Below, piece by piece: positions 54,254 through 62,527 of a DNA stretch of 64,000 bases (the stretch's first letter is position 1; each line of letters begins with the position of its first letter). Origin of the DNA: Affinirhizobium straminoryzae (lineage in GTDB: Bacteria > Pseudomonadota > Alphaproteobacteria > Rhizobiales > Rhizobiaceae); contig NZ_VJMG01000030.1 of NCBI RefSeq assembly GCF_007004135.1, positions 86,554 through 150,553 on the forward strand. Reading direction: 5' to 3'. Both the position numbers and the translations under genes were made by a program. The notes beneath the pieces are model-generated. The model saw only the letters and a program-made list of their open reading frames with translations. It ran no database searches and was not told where the DNA came from.

Positions 54254-54951
54254 GCCGCCACCTCCTGCCGGACCGGGGAGAGGAGTGCTGCGACAAGCCC
54301 CGCCAGCGCGCCTGCGGCGATATACCAGGCGCCCGGCACAAGGCTGTGAACGGTCAGCGCCGCAACCGCACTGGCCGCGAGCACCCGCCCCGTATCGGCG
54401 CCCTTCCAGAAGCCCATCAGCAGCACGATGAAGACGGCCGGAAAGGCAAAGTCGAGCCCATAGACCGCGACATCGCCCAGCAGCGCCCCGAACAGCGAGC
54501 CGCCGAGGCTCGCCAGAACCCAGCCGCAGTAGAAGGGAAGCGCGAGGCCGAGATAGAAGGCCGGGCTCAGCGGCTGACGGCGGGCGCGGGCTTCCGCCAG
54601 CGCCCAGTTCTCGTCCGCCATGACGAGAAGCGCCGGTACCGTCTGCCAGCGACGGAACAGGCCGAGACTGCGTGCCAGCGAGGCGCCCATCAGGATATGG
54701 CGGAGGTTGACGAGAAGCGCCGCAAAGCCGAGCGCACTCCAGGAAGCCGGATGTGTCCACAGATCCATGGCGACGAATTGCGAGCCGCCGGCAAACACCA
54801 GCGCGCTCATCAGCACGGTTTCCAGCGGCGAAAGGCCATTGCCGGCCGCAACCGTGCCGAACACGAAGCCGATCGGCAGCGCCGCCAGCACGAGGGGAAG
54901 AATGGCGCGCAAACCGTCGAGCAGCTCGCGCCGAAAATGCCGTGATGTCAT
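54250..54951 (-). CDS. azlC: AzlC family ABC-like permease (branched-chain amino acid export)
   Basis: 233 residues with about six membrane helices. The opening LLDGLRAILPLVLAALPIGFVFGTVAAGNG, shown here in part, and LVFAGGSQFVAMDLW, NLRHILMGASLARSL and VMADENWALAEARAR are AzlC signatures. In Bacillus AzlCD exports branched-chain amino acids and their analogues; the substrate here is inferred from that. A strong AGGAGG precedes the ATG. An AraC-type regulator gene lies 63 bases upstream on the same strand. Confidence 0.9.
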   Translation of the reverse strand: MTSRHFRRELLDGLRAILPLVLAALPIGFVFGTVAAGNGLSPLETVLMSALVFAGGSQFVAMDLWTHPASWSALGFAALLVNLRHILMGASLARSLGLFRRWQTVPALLVMADENWALAEARARRQPLSPAFYLGLALPFYCGWVLASLGGSLFGALLGDVAVYGLDFAFPAVFIVLLMGFWKGADTGRVLAASAVAALTVHSLVPGAWYIAAGALAGLVAALLSPVRQEVAA

Positions 54952-55014
54952 GAAGACCTCCTGTCGAGACAGGCTGTAAAGGTCCGGACTGGCGCGGGTC
55001 TTGAAGGAAAGTGA

Positions 55015-55872
55015 TCAGCCGGCGCGGAAGACGGCCGGCGTCAGCCCGGTGCGCGCCTTGAAATGCCGCGTCAGATGCGCCTGATCGGCAAAGCCGCAGG
55101 CCGCCGCCGTGTCGGATGGTGTCGCGCCGCTGCGCAGCAGGTGGCGGGCATGCCGGATGCGCAGATCGGTCTGGTAGGCATGCGGCGTGATGAAGTAATG
55201 CTTTCGGAAGGCACGGATCATGTGGGCGCGGCTGAGACCCGCCACCTTCGCCAGGGTTTCCAGCCCGATATCCGCGTCGAAATGCCGGGCGATGAAATCC
55301 TTCACCCGCCGCATGGCGAGCGGTTCGTGATAGTCCCGCGTGCTGATAATGGCGCTGCCGTGACGGGCGAACATGGTGGCAAGCACGCCATACATGCTCT
55401 CCTCCCCCTCCAGCGCGGTGCCTTCCTCGATGGCACGGTGCGCCCGGTTGAAGGCGGTGGCGAGCGGCGCATCCGTCAAAAGCTGGCGTGAAAAGCTCGG
55501 CATGCCGTGAAAGGCCCGGCCCGTCATATCCTCGATGATCTCCGTCAGAAGCGCCGGGTCCGGATAGATCATCCGGTAGCGATAACCGTCCGGCGCACCG
55601 GGCTGACCGTCATGGATCTCGCCGGGATTGATCAGATAGAGCGCACCGGGGCCAGTATGCTCCCGCGCGCCGCGGATCATCGCCACCTGGCACCCGGTCT
55701 CGATCGCGCCAATCGAAAACGTATCGTGCGAATGCGGGGAAAATTCGTGCGTGATGAAGGAAGCCGTCAGGCATTCCATGTTGCGGAAACGCCGGTCGCG
55801 CCAGAAACGGGTCTGCTCCGTCCGGGAGACGGGCGTCGCCTCGGCCGCCTGCTGCTGGGAAACATTGTGCAT
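55015..55872 (-). CDS. AraC family transcriptional regulator with cupin-type sensor domain
   Basis: 285 residues from ATG 55872. The N-terminal AraC ligand-binding (cupin) domain (about 20-170; HEFSPHSHDTFSIGAIETG, LYLINPGEIHDGQPG) is followed by two helix-turn-helix motifs (about 185-285; IGLETLAKVAGLSRAHMIRAF and PSDTAAACGFADQAHLTRHF, LTPAVFRAG). It is probably the regulator of azlCD downstream; the ligand may be an amino acid. The iron ABC operon is divergent across about 235 bases. Confidence 0.88.
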   Translation of the reverse strand: MHNVSQQQAAEATPVSRTEQTRFWRDRRFRNMECLTASFITHEFSPHSHDTFSIGAIETGCQVAMIRGAREHTGPGALYLINPGEIHDGQPGAPDGYRYRMIYPDPALLTEIIEDMTGRAFHGMPSFSRQLLTDAPLATAFNRAHRAIEEGTALEGEESMYGVLATMFARHGSAIISTRDYHEPLAMRRVKDFIARHFDADIGLETLAKVAGLSRAHMIRAFRKHYFITPHAYQTDLRIRHARHLLRSGATPSDTAAACGFADQAHLTRHFKARTGLTPAVFRAG

Positions 55873-56107
55873 GACATCAGCATAATGCGCCCTGCCCGCT
55901 CCGTCTTGAACAAAAGTGAGGTCCGGCTGCCCATCCTTGCAGCCGGCTGCCATGCACAGCCCGCCTGCGGCGCCTTGTCCCTTGTCGCGACCTATCGAGC
56001 AAAAGTGAAGTTAACCTGATTGACAACATCATCTTTCGGCGCAAGAAGCGCCGCACCATCCGTTTCCATCCCCGGCCCTTCCTCCCAGCCCTTTCTTGGA
56101 TACAGCA

Positions 56108-57247
56108 ATGAAGCTCTTTTCGCGTTTGCGCCTGGCCCTCCAGGCAAGCCTGTTTGCCCTGCCGGCCCTCACCGCCCATGCCACCGATTATCCGCTGACG
56201 GTTACCGATTTTGCCGGCCGCAGCGTCGAGATCAAGTCGGAGCCGAAGCGCGTCGTGCTGCAGGATGGCCGCGATCTCTTCACGCTGGCACTGCTCGACC
56301 GCCAGGACCCGCTGCAGCGCGTCGTTGCCTGGAACAACATCCTGTCGCGCTCCGATCGCCAGGGCTGGGCGCTTTTCCAGAAGAAATGGCCTGAATCGGC
56401 GGCACGGCCGGTCGACATGAAGTTCGGCGATGACGGCCAGATGAACATGGAGCAGATCGTGGCGGCCAGGCCGGATCTCGTCATCGTGCATGCGCGCGTC
56501 AAGCAGGCGCTGGAGGATGCCCATGTGCTGGACAGCCTGAAGGCGCTCGGCGTGCCGGTTCTGATGATCGACAGCGAAATGGAGCCCGCGGTCAATGCGG
56601 TCAAGAGCGTCGAGCTGCTGGGCAAGGTGCTGAACCGCGAGAAGGAAGCAGAAGAGTATGCCGGCTTCTATCGCAGCCACCAGAAGGCGGTGGATGACGC
56701 CATTGCCGGCACGGCCAAGCCCAAGGTGTTCATCGAGGCGCTTGCCGGTCGCAAGGGCGCCGATTTCTGCTGCTTCACCCATGGCGATGTCTATTGGGGC
56801 AAGCTCGTTCAGGCCGCCGGCGGCGAAAACCTCGGCACCAGGATGCTGAGCGGCCGCACCGGCGACGTGGCGCTGGAAAGCATCATCGGCGCCCAGCCGG
56901 ACGTCTACATGATGAGCGGCACGCCGTTCGAGGACAAGGCGGCCGTCTCGCCCGCCTTCGGCTTCGACATCGACCGGGCCAGCGTCGAACAGGGCATGTC
57001 CCGGCTGATGGCGCGCAAGGGATTCGAGCACATCAAGGCGGTGCAGGACGGCCACGTGGTGGGCCTTTACCACCAGCTCTATTCCAGCGTCTGGAACATC
57101 TATGCCATCGAATATCTGGCCAAGGCGCTGCATCCGGACGAGACGAAGGCCATCGATCCCGATGCCGACCTGAAGACGATCCTGACCCGGATGACCGGCC
57201 TTGGCGACGTGCCTGTTGTCTTCGGGGCAAGGCTCGCCGGCAAGTGA
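56108..57247 (+). CDS. ABC transporter substrate-binding protein, iron/siderophore (BtuF/FecB) type
   Basis: 379 residues from ATG 56108 with a signal peptide (LALQASLFALPALTAHA, cleavage after THA); a TTG 12 bases upstream is a weaker start. The mature protein shows the type III binding protein fold: TDYPLTVTDFAGRSVEI, NMEQIVAARPDLVIVHA, VIMIDSEME-like linking helix and GRKGADFCCFTHGDVYWGKLV. First gene of a three-gene import operon (binding protein, permease, ATPase). Metal-siderophore or haem substrates are typical; a plain cobalamin role is less likely. Confidence 0.88.
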   Translation: MKLFSRLRLALQASLFALPALTAHATDYPLTVTDFAGRSVEIKSEPKRVVLQDGRDLFTLALLDRQDPLQRVVAWNNILSRSDRQGWALFQKKWPESAARPVDMKFGDDGQMNMEQIVAARPDLVIVHARVKQALEDAHVLDSLKALGVPVLMIDSEMEPAVNAVKSVELLGKVLNREKEAEEYAGFYRSHQKAVDDAIAGTAKPKVFIEALAGRKGADFCCFTHGDVYWGKLVQAAGGENLGTRMLSGRTGDVALESIIGAQPDVYMMSGTPFEDKAAVSPAFGFDIDRASVEQGMSRLMARKGFEHIKAVQDGHVVGLYHQLYSSVWNIYAIEYLAKALHPDETKAIDPDADLKTILTRMTGLGDVPVVFGARLAGK

Positions 57248-57260
57248 CGGTCGCTCTGCC

Positions 57261-58340
57261 ATGACGTCACTCAACATCGCGCAGCCTGCCGAAGACCTTG
57301 GCTTTCGCCAGGATGCCGCAACGTGGCGACGCGTGGCCATCATTGCCGCCCTTTTCGGGGCGGCCTGCATCTTCGGCGTGCTGGATATCATGATCGGTTC
57401 CGGCACGCTCAGCCTCTCGCAGGTCCTGGCCGCCCTGTTCAGCCCGGCGCATGCCGATCCCGGCGCGGTCTTCATCGTCTGGAGCCTGCGCATGCCGATG
57501 ACGCTGATGGCGGCGGTCACCGGCATCGGCCTGTCTCTCGCCGGTCTGCTGATGCAGACGATCCTCGACAACCCGCTGGCGGAACCCTTCACGCTCGGCG
57601 TTTCCTCGGCGGCGGGCTTTGGCGCGGCGCTGACGCTCGCGGCCGGCTTTGCCGTCTCGACCCTTCTGCCCGGCGTGCCGCCGGAGCTGGTCATCTCGAT
57701 CAACGCCTTCGTCTTTGCGCTTCTCGCCGTCCTGCTGGTGCTCGGCCTCTCGCAGGGCGCGCGCAATGTGCAGATCATCACGCTTCTCGGGATTGCGCTG
57801 CATTTCGTCTTCAGCGCGCTTCTGTCGCTCGTGCAATACACCGCCAGCATCGACCAGTTGCAGAGCATCGTCTTCTGGCTGATGGGCTCGCTGCAGCGGG
57901 CGACCTGGCTGAAGCTGACGATCACCGGCAGCGTCGTGCTCGCCGTGCTCCCCGTCGTGCTGTTCCATGCCTGGCAGCTGACGGCGCTGCGCAGCTTTGG
58001 CGAACAGGCCATCGTCTTCGGCGTTCGGGTGCGGCGGCTGCGGGCCCTGATGCTGGTGCTTTCGGCGCTGCTCGCCGGTTCTGTCACCGCCGTGGTCGGG
58101 ATCATCGGCTTCATCGGTCTTGTCGCGCCGCATGTGGCGCGCATGCTGACCGGTGAGGATTACCGCTTCACCATCGCCTCCACCATGGCGGTCGGTGCCC
58201 TGTTCGTGACGATCGCCTCGCTGCTGTCCAAGGTGATCCTGCCCGGCGCGGTGTTGCCGCTCGGCATGGTGACCTCGCTGGCTGGACTTCCCTTCTTCAT
58301 CTTCCTGATCCTGCGCAAGAGCCGGGGAAGCCTGCGATGA
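57261..58340 (+). CDS. FecCD family ABC transporter permease (iron-siderophore type)
   Basis: 359 residues from ATG 57261 with about ten membrane helices. The FecCD signatures WSLRMPMTLMAAVTGIGLSLAGLLMQ (here R-P-M variant of R-L-P-R), NPLAEPFTLGVSSAAGFGA, GIIGFIGLVAPHVARMLTG and the ATPase contact helix are evident. Likely works as a homodimer, since only one permease gene is in the operon. Overlaps the ATPase gene by 4 bases. Confidence 0.92.
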   Translation: MTSLNIAQPAEDLGFRQDAATWRRVAIIAALFGAACIFGVLDIMIGSGTLSLSQVLAALFSPAHADPGAVFIVWSLRMPMTLMAAVTGIGLSLAGLLMQTILDNPLAEPFTLGVSSAAGFGAALTLAAGFAVSTLLPGVPPELVISINAFVFALLAVLLVLGLSQGARNVQIITLLGIALHFVFSALLSLVQYTASIDQLQSIVFWLMGSLQRATWLKLTITGSVVLAVLPVVLFHAWQLTALRSFGEQAIVFGVRVRRLRALMLVLSALLAGSVTAVVGIIGFIGLVAPHVARMLTGEDYRFTIASTMAVGALFVTIASLLSKVILPGAVLPLGMVTSLAGLPFFIFLILRKSRGSLR

Positions 58341-59122
58341 GCCTCGTCGTCGAAGATTACAGCGTCACGATCGGCAGCCAGACAGTGATCCGGGATGCGC
58401 GGATGAGCGCGCGGCCTGGCGAAATCCTGGCCGTGCTCGGCCCCAATGGCGCCGGCAAATCCACCTTCGTGCGGGGGCTCTGCGGCCTGCGCAAGGCCCG
58501 CGGCAAAGCCATGCTCGGCAGCTTCGATCTTCTGAACAGCACGCCCGCCGAACGCGCCGAGAAGGTGGGCTATGTCGCGCAGGATCTCGCCCATCTCGAT
58601 GTGCAGATGACGGTGCTCGACCTCCTGATTCTCGCCCAGAACAGCGGCCGGCATGGCTGGAAGACCGAAAGCGGCAGTTTTCGCCGCGCCCGGCAGATTC
58701 TCGAGGCGCTGAACCTTGTCCATTTCGCCGGCAAGCAGCCGTCGCAACTCTCCGGCGGCGAACGGCAGATGATCGCGCTCGCCCTCGCGCTGGTGCGCCG
58801 GCCGGACCTGCTGCTGCTGGACGAGCCCACCTCGGCGCTCGATCTGGCCAACCAGTTGCAGATGCTGGACGCGGTGCGCGAGGTGACGCGGCGCGAAGGC
58901 ATCGTCACGCTCGCCATCCTGCACGACATGAATCTCGCCAGCCGCTATGCGGATGCAACGCTGATCCTGAGCGACGGCCACATCCGCCACCACGGCCGCA
59001 CGGCCGAGGTTCTTCACCCGGAGATGATCGCGGAGATCTATGGCGTGGAGTGCCGCCTCGTGGAACTGGAGGACGGACACCGGGCGATCTATCCGGTCGC
59101 GCTGCGATCGCACTCTTTCTGA
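58337..59122 (+). CDS. ABC transporter ATP-binding protein (iron-siderophore type)
   Basis: 261 residues: Walker A GPNGAGKST (about 36-44), Q-loop in YVAQDLAH, signature QLSGGERQM, Walker B LLLLDEPTSALD and H-loop ILHDMNLASRYAD. Closest in pattern to FecE/BtuD/HmuV ATPases. Completes the binding protein-permease-ATPase cassette. The start lies in the permease stop as ATGA. Confidence 0.94.
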   Translation: MSLVVEDYSVTIGSQTVIRDARMSARPGEILAVLGPNGAGKSTFVRGLCGLRKARGKAMLGSFDLLNSTPAERAEKVGYVAQDLAHLDVQMTVLDLLILAQNSGRHGWKTESGSFRRARQILEALNLVHFAGKQPSQLSGGERQMIALALALVRRPDLLLLDEPTSALDLANQLQMLDAVREVTRREGIVTLAILHDMNLASRYADATLILSDGHIRHHGRTAEVLHPEMIAEIYGVECRLVELEDGHRAIYPVALRSHSF

Positions 59123-59213
59123 GCAAACATTTCCCAGGAAGAGAGAGGGGGGACTGCGGCTCTGTCCGCCGAGAGCTGACCCGCGTCACGGATCAAGCCG
59201 CAGCCCTTGCGCC

Positions 59214-60440
59214 TCAATGCCCTGCCGGCACGGCACGATAGGCCTCGCGGCCTTCAACGAAGGTGCGCCGCACGGAGGGCACGCCGCCGTCAGGCCACTC
59301 GACCAGCACCAGATCGGCCCGGCGGCCGACCTCGACGACGCCACGATCCGCAAGCCCCGAGGCGCGGGCCGGATTGGCCGAAACCAGCGGCCAGAGCGCA
59401 TGCAGCGGCGCCACGCCATCCGCCAGCAGGCGGGCAAGCCCCAGCAGCATGGCCGGATAATAGTAATCGGAGGCGAGGATATCGCAGAGGCCTTCGCGGA
59501 TCATGTCGGCAGCACCGATGGAGGCGAGATGGCTGCCGCCGCGCGTGGCATTCGGCGCACCGAACACAATGAAATCGCCGGCTGCGCGCGCCGCCTCGGC
59601 CACCCGCCGGTTCATCGGGAACTCGCTGATGCGCGCACCATGGCCGCGATAGAAATCGCGCGTCTCGATCTGGCTGTCGTCATGCGAGAGCATCGGGGCA
59701 TCGGCGGCGCGGCCAAGGGCAGCAACCGTGTCAATCGCTGCCTGCACCTCGGAACGCCGCTCCCAGACGGAACGCGTCAGCGCCACCATATCGGCAGCAG
59801 GTATCTTTGCCCGCTTGCCGCGCTCGGCCATCTTGTCGGCGAAGACCGGATTTTCCGGCTCCAGCGCCGGATAGGCCGGATCGAACTCGAACGGCCGCTC
59901 CTGCATCCGGACCGCCGGATCGAGCAGCAGCATCGAGGTATGGTCGTTGAAGGCAATCGAGGGCAGACGCGGACCGGCAAGCGCGTCGCGGATGAGATCG
60001 ATCGCCTCGAAGCAGAAGGTTTCCCAGCGCAGCTGCACGCGGTTGTCGACGGTGAGGCGCGGCGCCAGCTGTTCAAGCCCGGCGACGATGGCGCGACCGT
60101 TCTCCACCGAACGCAGCCCCGGCTCCCAGCTCAGCGTCAGTGCATGATAGGCGGTTGCGATGCCGTTTGCAGCAAGCTGCCGGTCGGTTTCCAGAAGCGC
60201 CGGCGCCACTGGCAGCATCGTGCCCGGTCGTGGCATGATCTGCCGCTCGAAGGCATCGCCATGAATGTCCACGAAGGCCGGTGCAAGCATCTGGCCGCGG
60301 CCGTCGATCACGAATGCCCCGTCGCGGGCGCCGTCGATGGCGGTGATGCGGCCGTCTTCGACGTGGACGCAGGCGGGCGCAAGGCGATCCGCAAAGACCA
60401 CGGTTGCGCCTTCGATGATGAATGCCGGATGCTGCTGCAT
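59214..60440 (-). CDS. PhnM-like alpha-D-ribose 1-methylphosphonate 5-triphosphate diphosphatase
   Basis: 408 residues of the amidohydrolase superfamily. The metal motif HxD appears as FVDIHGDAFERQIMPRPG, typical of PhnM, followed by HALTLSWEPGLRS, FNDHTSM, MLSHDDSQIET and the aspartate region ILASDYYYPAM. PhnM cleaves the ribose 1-methylphosphonate 5-triphosphate intermediate of phosphonate degradation. No other phn gene is adjacent, so the copy is isolated and may act on a different phosphonate or have another role. Divergent from alr across 288 bases. Confidence 0.85.
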   Translation of the reverse strand: MQQHPAFIIEGATVVFADRLAPACVHVEDGRITAIDGARDGAFVIDGRGQMLAPAFVDIHGDAFERQIMPRPGTMLPVAPALLETDRQLAANGIATAYHALTLSWEPGLRSVENGRAIVAGLEQLAPRLTVDNRVQLRWETFCFEAIDLIRDALAGPRLPSIAFNDHTSMLLLDPAVRMQERPFEFDPAYPALEPENPVFADKMAERGKRAKIPAADMVALTRSVWERRSEVQAAIDTVAALGRAADAPMLSHDDSQIETRDFYRGHGARISEFPMNRRVAEAARAAGDFIVFGAPNATRGGSHLASIGAADMIREGLCDILASDYYYPAMLLGLARLLADGVAPLHALWPLVSANPARASGLADRGVVEVGRRADLVLVEWPDGGVPSVRRTFVEGREAYRAVPAGH

Positions 60441-60728
60441 GATATCGATTCCTTGATCGCAACGGGCGCGGTTCTGACAGAGGCGCGCTTCTACTGGCCA
60501 GATGTGACACTATTGCGAGCGCGCCCGGACAGAACTGCATTTTGAAACCCTGGCATTCGGCTGTCATCCCTTTGCGCGCAAACGCTGTGCATGTGCGAAG
60601 AATTCACGGGATCATCGTTTTCGTCCGCTCCAGACGTGATAGGGTCGCGCCCGCCTGTACCCGGTTTTGCGGCACCGGATCGGGAAAGCGGCCCGGTGAC
60701 GCCCGATGAATGACAAAGGATGATGCGA

Positions 60729-61898
60729 ATGACCGACGGACGCGATGAGCTGATGGAAACCGATCCCTTCGATGCCGCCCCGCTCCGTCTCACCGTCAAC
60801 CTGGAAGCGCTTGCCGAAAACTGGCGCGACATGGCGGCACGCTCGGGCAGGGCGCGGGCCGGCGCGGTGGTGAAGGCCGACGCCTACGGGCTCGGCATCG
60901 AGGATTGCGGGCTGACGCTCTACGAGGCCGGGGCGCGCGATTTCTTCGTGGCCTCCGCCAGCGAAGGCGAGACGCTGCGCGCCTATGCGCCGGAGGCGCG
61001 GATCTTCGTGCTGTCCGGCATCTGGCCTGGACAGGAGAAAACCTTCTTCGACAGTGATCTTGTTCCGGTGCTCGCCTCCGAGGAACAGCTGGCCTTCTGG
61101 ATGTCGGTGCTTGCCGAGCATGGTCCCTATCCCTGCGCGCTGCAGGTCGACACCGGTTTCAACCGGCTGGGGCTTTCGGTCGACGAAGCACTGGCGCTCG
61201 CCGACGACGTCTCGCGCCCGACGAGTTTCGAACCGGTGCTTGTTCTCTCTCATCTGCACAGCGGCGACACGCCGGACGCCGAGGCCAACCGCAGGCAGCT
61301 CGATCTGTTCCGGACGGTGAGCGCCGCCTTCGATGGCGTCGAAGCCAGCCTCTCCGCCTCGGCCGGCATCTTCCTCGGGCCGGACTATCACTTCGACCTG
61401 ACGCGGCCGGGGATTGCTCTCTACGGCGGGCAGGCCTGCATCGGCATGGGCAATCCGATGCGGCCGGTTGCCACCGCCGAAGCGCGCATCGTGCAGATCC
61501 GCGAGGCGAAAGCCGGCGAAACCGTCAGCTATGGCGGCACGCACCGCCTCGCCCGCGACAGCCGTCTCGCCGTCGCGTCTGTCGGCTATGCCGATGGCTA
61601 TCTGCGCAATCTTTCGGGCAGCGGCATACCGCTGCGCGCCAGCGTGCCGGCAGGCGCCTTCGGCTTCATCGCCGGAACGCGCGTGCCGGTGCTTGGCCGC
61701 ATCACCATGGATCTCACCATCTTCGACGTCACGGATGTGGCCATTCCTGCGATCCGCGCCGGCGATTACATCGAACTGTTCGGTCCCAACATGGCGCTGG
61801 ACGACGTGGCGGCCGCTGCCGGCACGATCGGCTACGAACTGCTCACCGGCCTTGGGCTTCGCTACGAGCGCCGGAGCCTCGGCGAAGACGACATCTGA
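60729..61898 (+). CDS. alr: Alanine racemase
   Basis: 389 residues from ATG 60729, chosen because AAGGA lies 8 bases upstream; ATG codons at 60720 and 60723 are in frame but too close. The PLP lysine is in VVKADAYGLG and the catalytic region of the other face in AGETVSYGGTH; SVGYADGY and GRITMDL are family constants, though the expected Tyr in SYGxTY reads His. It supplies D-alanine for peptidoglycan. Divergent from the phnM-like gene. Confidence 0.95.
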   Translation: MTDGRDELMETDPFDAAPLRLTVNLEALAENWRDMAARSGRARAGAVVKADAYGLGIEDCGLTLYEAGARDFFVASASEGETLRAYAPEARIFVLSGIWPGQEKTFFDSDLVPVLASEEQLAFWMSVLAEHGPYPCALQVDTGFNRLGLSVDEALALADDVSRPTSFEPVLVLSHLHSGDTPDAEANRRQLDLFRTVSAAFDGVEASLSASAGIFLGPDYHFDLTRPGIALYGGQACIGMGNPMRPVATAEARIVQIREAKAGETVSYGGTHRLARDSRLAVASVGYADGYLRNLSGSGIPLRASVPAGAFGFIAGTRVPVLGRITMDLTIFDVTDVAIPAIRAGDYIELFGPNMALDDVAAAAGTIGYELLTGLGLRYERRSLGEDDI

Positions 61899-61962
61899 GC
61901 CTTTTCGTCCCCACTGGTCAGGGCGCGGATGCTGCGCTATAAGAGAACAAAAGGAGATCGAA

Positions 61963-62220
61963 ATGACCGAGATCCACCTGACCGAGGAAGAACAGGCCTT
62001 CATCGATGCGAAGCTGCGCAGCGGTGTCTACCGAAGCGCCGAGGACGTGGTGCGGGCGGGGCTGCAGTTGCTGGACCGTGATGATGAGCATGTTCGGCAG
62101 GCGATCGATGCCGCCGATGCTCAAGTCGCAGCTGGCGATACCCTTCCGTTCGAAAACGCGGATGCAATCGCTGATTCGGTCATCGAGCGGGGGATGCGGC
62201 GATTAAACCGAAAAAGCTGA
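61963..62220 (+). CDS. parD: ParD-family antitoxin (type II toxin-antitoxin)
   Basis: 85 residues from ATG 61963, with AAGGAG upstream. Ribbon-helix-helix start (TEIHLTEEEQAFIDAKLRSG, SAEDVVRAGLQLLDRDDE) followed by a C-terminal part that binds the toxin. The last five residues LNRKS may be a recent extension: with one base different at 62204 the frame would stop at 62203-62205, giving the usual 80-residue product. The toxin reading frame overlaps its 3' end. Pair likely autoregulates its promoter. Confidence 0.87.
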   Translation: MTEIHLTEEEQAFIDAKLRSGVYRSAEDVVRAGLQLLDRDDEHVRQAIDAADAQVAAGDTLPFENADAIADSVIERGMRRLNRKS

Positions 62221-62519
62221 TCTACACGCGGCTCGCGGATCAGGACCTCGTCGACATCTTTGTCCATATTGGCGAAAGCGACATCATCGCAGCAAGCCGT
62301 TTCGTGCGTCAACTAACAAGCAAGATCGCATGGATAGCAGCAAGCGGCTTTCCCGGCGTTCCACGTGATGACCTGCGCAGCGGCTTGAAGGCACTGCCCT
62401 TTCGCAGACGCTGCATCTACTTCCGCACGACGGCGGAGGAGGTGATCATCCTCAGCGTTCTGCACGGCCACCAGCCTCTCTCGGCCGACCTCTTTCCCGA
62501 AGAACAACAAGAAGACTGA
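62202..62519 (+). CDS. parE: ParE-family toxin, no standard start codon (opens at ATT)
   Basis: 105 residues if translation begins at the ATT at 62202: IKPKKLIYTRLADQD follows, then VHIGESDIIAASRFVRQL, FPGVPRDDLRSGLKALPFR and the terminal ILSVLHGHQP, matching the whole RelE/ParE fold. The frame is closed by a stop at 62172 and has no ATG, GTG or TTG before a GTG at 62304, which would drop the first third of the protein. An ATG at 62202 would give the usual ATGA overlap with parD. So it is either started weakly at ATT or silenced. ParE toxins inhibit DNA gyrase. Confidence 0.75.
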   Translation: MKPKKLIYTRLADQDLVDIFVHIGESDIIAASRFVRQLTSKIAWIAASGFPGVPRDDLRSGLKALPFRRRCIYFRTTAEEVIILSVLHGHQPLSADLFPEEQQED

Positions 62520-62527
62520 TCCTTTCG

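Noticed and set aside
62304..62519. GTG at 62304 as the real start of the ParE toxin
   Set aside because: It would remove about a third of the fold, although the upstream 34 codons clearly encode the conserved ParE N-terminus.
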